In this document: positions 37,912 through 47,247 of the stretch, one piece after another
Numbering within the stretch: position 1 is the first letter of the stretch
How the letters are laid out: each line of letters begins with the position of its first letter
From: Balneola vulgaris DSM 17893
Lineage (GTDB): Bacteria; Bacteroidota; Rhodothermia; Balneolales; Balneolaceae
DNA: 64,000 nt
Reading direction: 5' to 3'
Assembly (NCBI RefSeq): GCF_000375465.1
Contig: NZ_AQXH01000001.1
Coordinates: forward strand, 372,130-436,129
Notes under the pieces: model-generated
The model's database searches: none
Seen by the model: only the letters and a program-made list of their open reading frames with translations
What the model was told of the DNA's origin: nothing
Position numbers and translations under genes: made by a program

Positions 37912-39381
37912 ATGAAAATATCTATAATTGGTGCGGGTATCGGTGGTTTATCGGCCGCTTGTTTATTAGCTAGAAAAGGTCATTCTGTTACCATATTCGA
38001 GAGAAACGACAATGTGGGTGGTAAAATGAATCAAATTCAAACTGATGAATTTCGGTTTGATACGGGCCCCAGTTTATTCACAATGCCCTATATCTTAGAT
38101 GAATTATATCTACAATGTGGCACATCCATTGAACAAGAATTAGAACTCGAGCCATTAGATATAAACTGCAGATACTTTTTCCAAGATGGCACTATTTTTA
38201 ATAATTATACAGACCTCAATCTCACTTTAGATGAGATCAGTAACTTTGCCCCCAATGATGTAGGGGCATTCCTTCAGTTTTTAGATTATGCTGAAGATTT
38301 AAGTCATAAAACCACACCTGCTTTTGTACGAAATCCACTGTATGACTTCAGTGACCTTAAAGACCTAAACTTCTTTTCCTTTCTTGGCATTGATGCCTTC
38401 ACAACGGTTAGTAAGCGAGTTGATAAGACCTTCGAGTCCGATAAGCTCAGACAGTTTTTCAAACGCTTTGCCACCTATAATGGCTCGTCTCCCTATCAAG
38501 CACCGGCAACCTTAAATGTAATTCCACATATTGAATTAGGCGAAGGTGGGTATTATGTAAAAGGTGGGCTCTATAAAATTGCTGAATCTCTTTTAAACTT
38601 AGCCAGCTCATTAGGTGTACAGTTCCTTTATAATGCGCATGTTGAAAAAATCAATATATCGGACGGGAGTGTTTCCTCAGTCGAACTCACTAATGGTGAG
38701 ATAGTTATATCAGATTTAGTTATAGCCAATAGCGATGCTACGGAAACTATATCGAAACTCTTGAAAGCTCATTTGCCCGAGAAAAAACTTCAGGCTAGTA
38801 AACGCATAGAACCTTCTTGTTCTGGCTTTGTGTTAATGCTAGGTATTGATACTAAGTATGAGCAACTCATACATCATAACATCTTTTTTAGTGATGACTA
38901 TAAACGTGAGTTTGATCAAATTTTTGTTGATAAGGTTATGCCCGATGACCCAACCATCTACATTGCGAATACCTCATACAGTGATGACGGTCATGCTCCA
39001 AATGGTGGTTCCAATCTCTTCATTTTAGTGAATGCACCCTACTTGAGTGAGCACTATGATTGGGAATATTATGAAGAAGTGTATACTAAATTGGTTATCA
39101 AAACTCTGGAACGTCGTGGGCTACATCACCTAAGTGAGCATATTGTATACAAAAAGTGTATAACACCCTTAGATTTCTACCAAAAGTATCGTTCTAATAA
39201 AGGTAGTATTTATGGTACTTCATCAAATAGTAAAATGGCCGCTTTTGTACGTCCTCGAAACAAATTTAGAGGAATTGAGGGGCTCTACATGGTAGGTGGT
39301 TCAACGCATCCAGGTGGTGGAATTCCACTTTCTATTCAATCAGCTTTAAATGCTGTTGAATTAATAGACCGGTACGAATAG
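37912..39381 (+). CDS. Phytoene desaturase-family carotenoid oxidoreductase
   Basis: The ATG at 37912 gives MKISIIGAGIGGLSAACLL, an FAD Rossmann motif at the N-terminus as in CrtI. Further landmarks are FERNDNVGGKMNQ, FDTGPSLFTMPY and the C-terminal GLYMVGGSTHPGGGIPLSIQSA. CrtI (phytoene desaturase) and CrtD (1-hydroxycarotenoid 3,4-desaturase) are not separable by eye. No crtB, crtY, crtZ or crtW lies in the window, so it stands alone. Ends directly against the convergent phosphodiesterase gene, with no gap. Confidence 0.88.
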   Translation: MKISIIGAGIGGLSAACLLARKGHSVTIFERNDNVGGKMNQIQTDEFRFDTGPSLFTMPYILDELYLQCGTSIEQELELEPLDINCRYFFQDGTIFNNYTDLNLTLDEISNFAPNDVGAFLQFLDYAEDLSHKTTPAFVRNPLYDFSDLKDLNFFSFLGIDAFTTVSKRVDKTFESDKLRQFFKRFATYNGSSPYQAPATLNVIPHIELGEGGYYVKGGLYKIAESLLNLASSLGVQFLYNAHVEKINISDGSVSSVELTNGEIVISDLVIANSDATETISKLLKAHLPEKKLQASKRIEPSCSGFVLMLGIDTKYEQLIHHNIFFSDDYKREFDQIFVDKVMPDDPTIYIANTSYSDDGHAPNGGSNLFILVNAPYLSEHYDWEYYEEVYTKLVIKTLERRGLHHLSEHIVYKKCITPLDFYQKYRSNKGSIYGTSSNSKMAAFVRPRNKFRGIEGLYMVGGSTHPGGGIPLSIQSALNAVELIDRYE

Positions 39382-39891
39382 CTATTGTGTTTCTACTCGA
39401 GCACCAAGGTTAATTACTTCCACATTGTGAATTTTACCTTGATCGATATCGAATCGCATGATGGTGCGTTCTTTTTGGAATCCATGCCTACCCGCAGCTC
39501 CAGGATTCATATATAGCATTTTACTGAGTTGTTGGTCGCGTGCTACTCTAAGAATGTGAGAGTGACCACAGATGAACAATTCAGGAGTATTATTTTCCAT
39601 TTCCTCCCGAATAGGGATACAGTAACGCCCTGGAATCCCCCCAATATGAGTCATCCAAACATCCACTCCTTCACACATAAAGCGCTGGTGTAGTGGGAAT
39701 TCATCACGAATGTCTTGGCCATCGATATTACCATATACCCCAATTACTGGAGCAACTTCTTTGAGTTGGTCCGCTATTTTGATGGTGCCGAAATCGCCTG
39801 CATGCCAAATCTCGTCTCTTCCGTCAAAGTAATCTAATGCCTGGGGATCAAGGTAACCGTGGGTGTCCGAAATAAGCCCTATTTTGATCAT
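39382..39891 (-). CDS. YfcE/MJ0936-type metallophosphodiesterase
   Basis: 169 residues with the metallophosphatase motifs ISDTHGYLD, HAGDFG, VYGNIDGQD, GHSHI and a C-terminal NPGAAG. The family hydrolyses phosphodiester bonds with a dinuclear metal site; the natural substrate is not known. The ATG follows AAAAAAGG directly, an unusually close ribosome site. Convergent with the desaturase gene, sharing no spacer. Confidence 0.9.
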   Translation of the reverse strand: MIKIGLISDTHGYLDPQALDYFDGRDEIWHAGDFGTIKIADQLKEVAPVIGVYGNIDGQDIRDEFPLHQRFMCEGVDVWMTHIGGIPGRYCIPIREEMENNTPELFICGHSHILRVARDQQLSKMLYMNPGAAGRHGFQKERTIMRFDIDQGKIHNVEVINLGARVETQ

Positions 39892-39994
39892 CCTTTTTTG
39901 CTATCATCTATTTTTATATCCTAGGAACTAAGAAAACACAATTTCTTAAATTCTCCTACAAAAAGCTTAACACAAAAGTTAAATACATCATTCT

Positions 39995-41014
39995 TTGAAA
40001 GGATTCAGCATCATCATTGTAACTTGGAATGGGCTACATCACCTAAAGACCTTTCTCCCATCCGTTTGTGCTACCAATTATCCAAATTTTGAGATCATTT
40101 TAGCCGACAATGCCTCTACAGATGGTACCGTTGAATGGGTTTCAGAACACTTTCCTGAAGTAATCATTAAGACATTCGACGACAACTATGGGTATTGTGG
40201 AGGCAATAACAGAGCTGCTGAATTCGCTTCCAAAGATATCATGCTCTTCTTGAATAATGATGTAGAGGTTTCGCCCGATTGGTTAAATGCCCTTAACCGT
40301 ACATTTATTCAAGACGAACAAATTGGTGCTGCGCAGCCAAAGATGTTGGCCTATCAACAAAAAGACTATTTTGAATATGCGGGTGCCGCGGGCGGTTTCA
40401 TCGATAAATATGGCTACCCCTTCTGTCGTGGCAGAGTATTTGATCATCTTGAAAAAGATTATCAACAATATGACCATGAAGATAGAAATATCTTTTGGGC
40501 GAGTGGAGCAGCATTAGCTATAAAATCTAATCTATTCCTGCAACTAGGGGGCTTCGATGAAGATTTTGAATTCCACATGGAGGAAATAGATCTATGCTGG
40601 AGAGTACATCGAGCAGGATATAAAATACATTACACTCCGGAAAGTATAGTGTATCACTTAGGGGGTGGTTCACTTCCAATGGGCTCGCCACGCAAAGTGT
40701 ATTATAATTTCAGAAATAACCTGTTCATGCTTTGGAAGAACTACTCTACTAATGAGTTATTTTTTCGATTCCCAGTTCGATTAAAGTTAGATGTGATAGC
40801 GGCGTATAGAGCCCTATTTTCAGGTAATATTAAAGAATTTGGTGCCATTGCTAAGGCTCATCTTCATTTTTTTAAGTCCTTAAACCAAGTTCAGAGAAAA
40901 CGATCTAATAGCAAAATCCCCCGTCCGAAATTAATAACAGGTAAGTATAACTTCATCTTGGTTTGGCGATATTTTGTTTATGGGCAAAAGACATTCAACG
41001 ATTTGGATCATTAA
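39995..41014 (+). CDS. Family 2 glycosyltransferase
   Basis: 339-residue GT-A enzyme; TTG at 39995 is the only usable start after an in-frame stop 13 bases earlier. Motifs: IIIVTWNGLHHL, ILADNASTDGTVEW, FLNNDVEVSPDW, the WASGAALAIK segment and the acceptor-side FHMEEIDLCWRVHRAG. This is the rhamnosyltransferase-like group active in cell-surface polysaccharide synthesis. No other polysaccharide genes lie near it. The last base of its stop is shared with the next ATG (TAATG), so the downstream membrane protein is coupled to it. Confidence 0.87.
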   Translation: MKGFSIIIVTWNGLHHLKTFLPSVCATNYPNFEIILADNASTDGTVEWVSEHFPEVIIKTFDDNYGYCGGNNRAAEFASKDIMLFLNNDVEVSPDWLNALNRTFIQDEQIGAAQPKMLAYQQKDYFEYAGAAGGFIDKYGYPFCRGRVFDHLEKDYQQYDHEDRNIFWASGAALAIKSNLFLQLGGFDEDFEFHMEEIDLCWRVHRAGYKIHYTPESIVYHLGGGSLPMGSPRKVYYNFRNNLFMLWKNYSTNELFFRFPVRLKLDVIAAYRALFSGNIKEFGAIAKAHLHFFKSLNQVQRKRSNSKIPRPKLITGKYNFILVWRYFVYGQKTFNDLDH

Positions 41015-41634
41015 TGGCACGTAAACCAACTAAAGATCAAATATGGAGTTTTATAAAGAAATGGTGGCTTTCTTTACTACTCATCTATTTTAGTTGGTTA
41101 ATCCTCAAGCAGTTCTGGTGGGCCTTAGAATACAACATATTCTTTGCGGTTAACTATAATCACCCCTTCCCCTTTTCTTGGGTGTACTTCATCATGGATA
41201 ACCTAACACTAATCATCCATGAAGCTGGGCATACACTATTTGGAATATTTGGATGGAGGTTTCTAACCATTCTTGGTGGCACACTTCTTCAGATTCTAAT
41301 CCCAATTCTAATTTTTGGGTACACCTATAGAGCGAAGAAATCTAAAATTATGCAGCTTTCTTTATACTGGTTAGGTTTTTCATTTCTGGATACGGCGGCC
41401 TATTGTGCAGATGCTAATCTCATGCAGTTACCACTGCTTGGGAATTTATCTAAATCAGCTCATGATTTTTCGAATATACTGACCTCATTAGACCTCTTAC
41501 CATTGCATAATGAAATTGCTTGGGGGTTATATAGTATGGGAGTGGTGTTCCTGCTAGGAGCAGTTCTAGTGCCTCTAGCTAAGCTAGGGTACATAGAAGA
41601 AGTACAATCGATTGATTTAGATTTGAACTTATAA
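41014..41634 (+). CDS. HEAGH membrane protein, M50-like
   Basis: The ATG at 41014 overlaps the preceding stop. 206 residues with ~5 hydrophobic segments and a zinc-peptidase motif HEAGHT (His69, Glu70, His73) within the second helix, as in site-2-type intramembrane proteases. The second M50 ligand motif (NxxPxxxLD) is not evident; SFLDTAAYCADAN is in the right region. It may be a cut-down M50-like protein or a non-proteolytic relative. The tight coupling with a glycosyltransferase is the only functional clue. Confidence 0.72.
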   Translation: MARKPTKDQIWSFIKKWWLSLLLIYFSWLILKQFWWALEYNIFFAVNYNHPFPFSWVYFIMDNLTLIIHEAGHTLFGIFGWRFLTILGGTLLQILIPILIFGYTYRAKKSKIMQLSLYWLGFSFLDTAAYCADANLMQLPLLGNLSKSAHDFSNILTSLDLLPLHNEIAWGLYSMGVVFLLGAVLVPLAKLGYIEEVQSIDLDLNL

Positions 41635-41639
41635 GTCTC

Positions 41640-42608
41640 TTATTCTTCTACTGGGAATACGAAGACAGGTGCTTGCTCATATAAATCGTTGTAAGTCAGT
41701 TTTCGAACATTATTGGAGTCCATTTCCATCACATAGATATCAAAGTTACCTCTCCAATCGGTAGAATTATAAGTGTATTCCGAACCATCAGGTAACCAAG
41801 TATGCCATCCCTCATTCGATGGGAAGCCTTCTTCTGTAGTATCTGGAGTCATCTGATAATTTTCGCCCGTTAAAGGTGAAATAGAAAAAATGCTGTAGTT
41901 ATTATTTTGCTTTGAGATGTAGGTAATTCGAGTGCTATCTACCCATTGTGGCGGCCCAGCATGGTATTCCCAATCGTATGCACTAGTATCATCAGCAGGA
42001 TATTCAGTGAGTTGGCGTAATTCAGAACCATCCACATTCATTATGAAAATTTCGGTATTCGCACCACGATTGGATCTAAATGCAATTTGTGATCCATCGG
42101 GAGAAAAAGAAGGATCATCATCATTGAACATATTATCAGTTAGTTGTTGAAGGATGTTTCCTTCTAAGTCAATGAGATATAAATTCCGTGGCTGGTTTTC
42201 ACCAAAATTGGGTACTACAACTAATTCAGTACCATTATTCCGGCTATCGATCCATGAGTCATGAACTAGAAAGTCGGTAACACGACGTACTTCTGTTCCA
42301 TCCCATTTCATCTCATATAAGAAGTAGTTTCTAGATGTGGTGTCTCTGTCAGATATGAAGTATAGTCGATCACCATGTGCGTGATATACCCAATCAACGC
42401 CCGAACTTAATGAGACATTTTTTTGCTCTGAACCATCAGAATTCATCACAAAAATCTCGTAATCGTTTGCATACCCATCGTAGAGCACATTGTATGCAAT
42501 CTTATAGTTCTTACTTGGGGTTGTTTCTCTTGAGGTACAAGCCCAAAAGCCTGTACCAATGAATAGTAATATGAGAAGCTTTACAAAGCTGTTATCTCCA
42601 CGCGCCAA
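41640..42608 (-). CDS. TolB-like WD40/DPP-propeller lipoprotein
   Basis: A TTG at 42608 gives a lipoprotein signal with GFWACTS (Cys24); the alternative of a shorter frame lacks a start. Repeats of the TolB/DPPIV type are clear: DYEIFVMNSDGSEQKNVS, DDDPSFSPDGSQIAFRSNR, TEIFIMNVDGSELRQLTEYP and FDIYVMEMDSNNVRKLT. This propeller is exposed on the periplasmic or outer face. Function unknown; such proteins often bind cell-wall or surface partners. The first 17 bases overlap the end of the DUF1761 gene, so the two are coupled. Confidence 0.82.
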   Translation of the reverse strand: MARGDNSFVKLLILLFIGTGFWACTSRETTPSKNYKIAYNVLYDGYANDYEIFVMNSDGSEQKNVSLSSGVDWVYHAHGDRLYFISDRDTTSRNYFLYEMKWDGTEVRRVTDFLVHDSWIDSRNNGTELVVVPNFGENQPRNLYLIDLEGNILQQLTDNMFNDDDPSFSPDGSQIAFRSNRGANTEIFIMNVDGSELRQLTEYPADDTSAYDWEYHAGPPQWVDSTRITYISKQNNNYSIFSISPLTGENYQMTPDTTEEGFPSNEGWHTWLPDGSEYTYNSTDWRGNFDIYVMEMDSNNVRKLTYNDLYEQAPVFVFPVEE

Positions 42609-42993
42609 TAATCAGTCCCATTAGTGTAAATACAATAGTCCAGAAACCACCGTTTATGAGCATATATTTTAGAGATTTTTGTTCGTAGAGTCCTGAAACT
42701 CCCATCGCTAAAGCTACCCATGCAAAACCGGTTAAGAAACCGTAAAGTGCTCCTGATGTTGCATCAATTTCATTTCCAAAAAACATAGCCAAACAATAGG
42801 CCATAATAAACTGAAAAATTGCAGTTAGGCCGAATATTTTCGCCATGTTGCCATTTTCAACTTGTTCTTCTGTTAAACCAGCTTCTTTCATCCATGCTTT
42901 ACCAAATAATGGCCCGTACCAAACAAAGCCAATTACGAAACCAACTAGAGTGGCTGCAATTATTGCATACCAGTTAATCATTACTTCTTCCAT
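42592..42993 (-). CDS. DUF1761 membrane protein
   Basis: 133 residues with four hydrophobic helices: IIAATLVGFVIGFVWYGPLF, FGLTAIFQFIMAYCLAMFF, LYGFLTGFAWVALAMGVSGLY and NGGFWTIVFTLMGLIIG. WYGPLFGKAW is the DUF1761 hallmark. Role unknown. It is the first gene of a two-gene run with the propeller lipoprotein. SD-like GGAGAAAT lies ahead of the ATG. Confidence 0.82.
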   Translation of the reverse strand: MEEVMINWYAIIAATLVGFVIGFVWYGPLFGKAWMKEAGLTEEQVENGNMAKIFGLTAIFQFIMAYCLAMFFGNEIDATSGALYGFLTGFAWVALAMGVSGLYEQKSLKYMLINGGFWTIVFTLMGLIIGAWR

Positions 42994-43090
42994 TATTTCT
43001 CCTCAATTTGTTAATGCCAGATTACTCTGGCTTATTATTGCACCGCAATGAATTAACAAAATTCTATATTACTGTCCAATAATGGGCTTC

Positions 43091-44371
43091 CTAAAATTTG
43101 AGCACACTGTTTCTAAATAAGTCAAAATTCACTCCTATTAATGCAATAAGATTCGTTTTTGTGCTAATCTTAGATTCGAAATCTTTTCCTGCATTAAAGC
43201 TCAAATTAGCTACATCCGAAATTTTAAATTGAGCATTGGCTGTGAACCGAAGTGCATTGTCTTTATTAAATGCTGTTATAGGATTACCCGAAAAGTCTCG
43301 TGTTTCATATTCTTCTTTTGTACTTCGATGAATCAATTCAACACTGATATCATAATTCCCGCTAGATTGCGCTAAGCTAATCCCTATATCTTTATTAGTT
43401 GCACCTATATTTTGAAAAGATCCTTGATACCGTGCTAAAAGCAAAAATTGTAGGTCACCTTCTTTACTAACCGAATGCGACGCGGTGATCCACACTCCGT
43501 AATTACCACCTTCTGTGCCTTCAACATTATTATTTGGAATCAGTAAGGAAGTTGCCCCTGATAACTGAACTTGAAGTCCCGTTCGATTTAAATCTTCATC
43601 CCTAATTTCCCGAATAACCGGACTTACACTTTTGGAAATCATGCCTAAAATAAACTCTTGAAAATCAGCTTGTTTACTCGGCAATGCCTCTTTTAGGTAA
43701 TCCAAAGTAGCTTTTTTGGTATATGTGATTTCCTCTACATTTATTCCAACTACTAAATCAGGATCATTTATATACTGATCAAATTGTGCCTCAACAGCTA
43801 TTAAAAGCTCCTCCCTCGACAATTCATTTTCATCCAAAATATCATCTAAGTTGTTATAAATATTACTTACAAAGTTACTTTGCCTTAGTCTCGCTAGCAT
43901 CTCAATACGCTTTGCAACGTGAGGGGTACCGCGTACTAACATTGTTCTAAAACCGAATCCCCAGGCTCTACCGGACAATGAATCTCCCTCAAATTCATAG
44001 TCGGTAGTAGCCATAGAGATTACAAAAGTCTTTTTAATGGTATCCCAAAATGGACTCTCTCCTTTGTTGTTATCGATTTCGAAATACTCTTGGAAGGTTA
44101 AATTTGGTCTTGCTTTGAGCCAATAAAGGGTAAATTCAATGGCTACATCTTTTACTAAACCTGCGCTTTCATCAATATTATTTAAAAAATAGGTACCAAG
44201 AGCTTTGGTAGAAGTTGGGCGATAAATGCTTTGAGGTGAGATGCCTAATATTTGAAACCCCGGGCTTTGTGGAGCAACTAGATCATCGAATTTCAGGGAG
44301 TCGGTGGATTGAGCTGTAGCATTGGATATTAAAAATAGTCCCAATGCTAAGCATAGATAAAACTTTTTCAT
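43091..44371 (-). CDS. Large secreted protein of unknown function
   Basis: 426 residues; signal peptide ending near NATAQ. The N-terminal half is mainly helical (AIEFTLYWLKARPNLTFQEYF, VAKRIEMLARLRQS); the C-terminal ~150 residues alternate like an outer-membrane barrel (QFLLLARYQGSFQN, DISVELIHRSTKEEYETRD, LRFTANAQFKISDVANLS) and end in Phe (SVLKF), a possible beta-signal. It looks like a helical N-terminal domain plus small barrel. I recognise no family. It overlaps the small upstream gene by four bases (ATGA). Confidence 0.65.
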   Translation of the reverse strand: MKKFYLCLALGLFLISNATAQSTDSLKFDDLVAPQSPGFQILGISPQSIYRPTSTKALGTYFLNNIDESAGLVKDVAIEFTLYWLKARPNLTFQEYFEIDNNKGESPFWDTIKKTFVISMATTDYEFEGDSLSGRAWGFGFRTMLVRGTPHVAKRIEMLARLRQSNFVSNIYNNLDDILDENELSREELLIAVEAQFDQYINDPDLVVGINVEEITYTKKATLDYLKEALPSKQADFQEFILGMISKSVSPVIREIRDEDLNRTGLQVQLSGATSLLIPNNNVEGTEGGNYGVWITASHSVSKEGDLQFLLLARYQGSFQNIGATNKDIGISLAQSSGNYDISVELIHRSTKEEYETRDFSGNPITAFNKDNALRFTANAQFKISDVANLSFNAGKDFESKISTKTNLIALIGVNFDLFRNSVLKF

Positions 44372-44748
44372 GATCGCACCAGATTGAAATAGTTTTTGTA
44401 ACGAATTAAATCATGCACTTCCCCATCTTCATCTTGGAAAGGTTCATCATGAATAAATTCTTGTGTATCGCCATTATTCTCGATGGTAATGGTTATTAAA
44501 GATTTTGGGTGGGCTGCTACATTGTTAACCAAACTTCTAACATATACTTTCACCTCTTCTTGTCCTTCAAATAACTCTGCAATCGTGCCTAATTCTTCCT
44601 CTAAATCGTGGCCTGGCAAAACCGTTCGTATTAGGTTTCCATTAACTTTTAAGTCGATTGTAGCTGTATGACCATTTCGTGATGAAGCTTTTATTTTAAA
44701 AGGTCCATTAATCACAGAATAATCCTTATCTTCCCTGAAATTTCGCAT
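44368..44748 (-). CDS. Small cytosolic protein of unknown function, partner of the next gene
   Basis: 126 residues without signal peptide. A beta-sandwich-like pattern is suggested (KIKASSRNGHTATIDLKVNGN, EVKVYVRSLVNNV, SLITITIENNGDTQEF) with an acidic C-terminus. A clear ribosome site AGAGGGAG lies before the ATG. Its last four bases overlap the start of the large secreted protein, so the two are made together. No family recognised. Confidence 0.65.
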   Translation of the reverse strand: MRNFREDKDYSVINGPFKIKASSRNGHTATIDLKVNGNLIRTVLPGHDLEEELGTIAELFEGQEEVKVYVRSLVNNVAAHPKSLITITIENNGDTQEFIHDEPFQDEDGEVHDLIRYKNYFNLVRS

Positions 44749-44823
44749 TGTACTCCCTCTGTGGTTTAAGTTAACACCTATTAAGAGTTATATTAGACTA
44801 ATTCCTTACAAAAAAAGATTACC

Positions 44824-45717
44824 TTGATTAAAGAATTTAAAACTGTTCCCATAGATCATGTGGCGGTTGAAGAAAAAGTCAGCCGACTGAACAAGAGAAG
44901 CATTAAAAAAGAATCGAAGATGCAAGCGCTTAAACTTGCACTGAGCATGGTGGACCTCACCACCCTTGAAGGCAAAGATTCAGAAGGCAAAGTAAAACAG
45001 CTGTGCCAAAAGGCAAAGCAGCCTCATCCCTACTTGAAAGACATCCCTCAAGTAGCCGCTGTATGTGTGTATCCAAGTATGGTTCGTACAGCAAAAGAAA
45101 GTTTAAAAGGCACTAAGATCAATGTAGCGAGTGTAGCTACAGCCTTTCCGAGTGGTATGGCTCCGCTTAATATCCGTATTGATGATACGAAGTTCGCCGT
45201 TGATGAAGGTGCTGACGAAGTAGATATGGTTATAACCCGTGGAGCTTTTCTTCAAGGGGAATACAACCTAGTATTTGATGAAATTGCAGCTATCAAAGAA
45301 GCCTGTGGTGATGCTCACCTCAAAGTTATTCTAGAGACCGGTGAATTACATACTTATGAAAATGTACGCCTTGCCAGTGATATTGCTATGGAAGCTGGTG
45401 CTGACTTCATTAAAACATCTACAGGTAAAATCAGTCCTGCAGCAACGCAGCCCGTTACTTTAGTGATGTTAGAAGCCATTCGTGATTACTATTATAAAAC
45501 CAACAAAATGGTTGGAATGAAACCTGCGGGTGGAATTAGAACTGCTAAGCAAGCCTTACAATATTTAGTGCTTGTTAAAGAAACACTTGGATCAGCATGG
45601 TTGAATAACGAGTGGTTCCGCTTTGGAGCAAGTTCGTTAGCCAATGATTTGCTTATGCAAATTGCTAAACAAGAAAGTGGGTACTACCAAGGACCCGACT
45701 ATTTTTCAATTGATTAA
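44824..45717 (+). CDS. deoC: Deoxyribose-phosphate aldolase
   Basis: Cleaves 2-deoxy-D-ribose-5-phosphate into glyceraldehyde-3-phosphate and acetaldehyde. Schiff-base Lys in FIKTSTGK; the second Lys in KPAGGIRTAKQAL; VCVYPSMV and DEVDMVI complete the barrel. The 297-residue length and the N-terminal RLNKRSIKKESKM segment match the long animal/actinobacterial type rather than the ~220-residue form. The start is a TTG with an in-frame stop shortly upstream. ALDH follows after 17 bases, an obvious route for removing acetaldehyde. Confidence 0.94.
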   Translation: MIKEFKTVPIDHVAVEEKVSRLNKRSIKKESKMQALKLALSMVDLTTLEGKDSEGKVKQLCQKAKQPHPYLKDIPQVAAVCVYPSMVRTAKESLKGTKINVASVATAFPSGMAPLNIRIDDTKFAVDEGADEVDMVITRGAFLQGEYNLVFDEIAAIKEACGDAHLKVILETGELHTYENVRLASDIAMEAGADFIKTSTGKISPAATQPVTLVMLEAIRDYYYKTNKMVGMKPAGGIRTAKQALQYLVLVKETLGSAWLNNEWFRFGASSLANDLLMQIAKQESGYYQGPDYFSID

Positions 45718-45734
45718 GATTCTGAGAGGATTTC

Positions 45735-47240
45735 ATGTCAGAGACTACTAAAAACGATACGAGCTATAAGCCGACCTCACCGAACTCTAAGTTAGATTTT
45801 GCATCGCTTTGGGAATATGCCCCAGCACCTGAGAGTTCTGCAAATTTAGACATTAAAGAACGCTATGAGCTTTTCATTGATGGTAAATTCCAGAAACCAT
45901 CTAAGGGTATTTACTTTAAAAGTGTAAATCCTGCGAATGAAGAAGAGCTCACGGAATTCGCTGAAGCGACCCAAAAAGATGTTGACAAAGCTGTTAAAGC
46001 GGCTCGCAAAGCATTTGAAGGCGAATGGTCGAATATTTCGGCAAAAAGTCGATCAAAATACATCTACCGCATTGCTCGTATGTTACAAGAGCGAGCACGT
46101 GAGTTTGCAATTGCGGAATCACTAGACGGTGGAAAGCCCATTCGTGAATCCAGAGATGTAGATGTGCCTTTAGCCGCAGCTCACTTCTTTTACTATGCGG
46201 GCTGGGCTGATAAACTAGATTATGCATTCCCAGGTAAAAGCCCTGAACCACTCGGTGTTTGTGGACAAATTATTCCATGGAACTTCCCTCTTCTAATGTT
46301 GGCTTGGAAAATAGCACCGGCATTAGCGTGTGGTAACACTGTTGTACTTAAGCCAGCCGAAACTACATCGCTAACGGCAATGATGTTTGCTGAGTTAGTT
46401 AAAGATGCAGGACTTCCAAAAGGCGTGGTTAATATTGTAACCGGTGCTGGACAAACTGGGGCTGAGATTGTAAATCATAAAGACATTGATAAAGTAGCTT
46501 TTACTGGATCTACAACGGTTGGAAAGATTATACAGAAGTCGCTTGCAGGCACCGACAAGAAGTACACCTTAGAATTGGGTGGAAAAGGTGCACTTATCAT
46601 CTTTGAAGATGCCGCTATCGACCAAGCCGTTGAAGGTATCATCAATGCGATATTCTTTAACCAAGGACATGTTTGCTGTGCCGGATCTCGACTACTTGTT
46701 CAAGAAGGTATTGCCGATACAGTGATGCAGAAACTTAGAGATAGGTTAGAAACCCTCATCGTGGGCGATCCAATGGACAAGAATACTGATATTGGAGCCA
46801 TCAATTCTAAGCAGCAGTTTGAAACTATTAATAAGTACCTAGAAGTTGGTGTTGAAGAAGGTGCTGAAGTGTACCAAAGTTCATGCAGTATTCCTGAGAA
46901 CGGTTACTTCATTCGCCCTACCCTTTTAGGCAATGTTTCACAAAGTAATAAAGTGGTACAGGAAGAAATTTTTGGACCTGTATTAACCATTCAAACTTTT
47001 AGAACAGCTGATGAAGCCATCGAAAAAGCTAATAACACACCATATGGCTTAGCTGGTGGTGTTTGGACCGACAAAGGCTCTAAGATCTTTAAAGTAGGTA
47101 AAGAGTTAAGGTCTGGAGTAGTTTGGGCAAATACATACAACAAGTTTGACCCTACCTCTCCATTTGGTGGTTATAAAGAAAGCGGTGTAGGTCGTGAAGG
47201 TGGCTTACATGGACTCGCAGCATACGTTAATTTGAAATAA
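45735..47240 (+). CDS. NAD(P)-dependent aldehyde dehydrogenase
   Basis: A full-length 501-residue ALDH. The cofactor region IPWNFPLLMLAWKIAPALACGN, GSTTVGKI, the general base Glu in LELGGKG and the catalytic Cys314 in FFNQGHVCCAGSR are all present, as is the EEIFGPVL segment. Adjacent deoC suggests acetaldehyde is the substrate. The ribosome site GAGAGGA is good. A second, truncated ALDH follows 7 bases later. Together they resemble the two halves of the ALDH16 family. Confidence 0.93.
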   Translation: MSETTKNDTSYKPTSPNSKLDFASLWEYAPAPESSANLDIKERYELFIDGKFQKPSKGIYFKSVNPANEEELTEFAEATQKDVDKAVKAARKAFEGEWSNISAKSRSKYIYRIARMLQERAREFAIAESLDGGKPIRESRDVDVPLAAAHFFYYAGWADKLDYAFPGKSPEPLGVCGQIIPWNFPLLMLAWKIAPALACGNTVVLKPAETTSLTAMMFAELVKDAGLPKGVVNIVTGAGQTGAEIVNHKDIDKVAFTGSTTVGKIIQKSLAGTDKKYTLELGGKGALIIFEDAAIDQAVEGIINAIFFNQGHVCCAGSRLLVQEGIADTVMQKLRDRLETLIVGDPMDKNTDIGAINSKQQFETINKYLEVGVEEGAEVYQSSCSIPENGYFIRPTLLGNVSQSNKVVQEEIFGPVLTIQTFRTADEAIEKANNTPYGLAGGVWTDKGSKIFKVGKELRSGVVWANTYNKFDPTSPFGGYKESGVGREGGLHGLAAYVNLK

Positions 47241-47247
47241 GGTAAAG

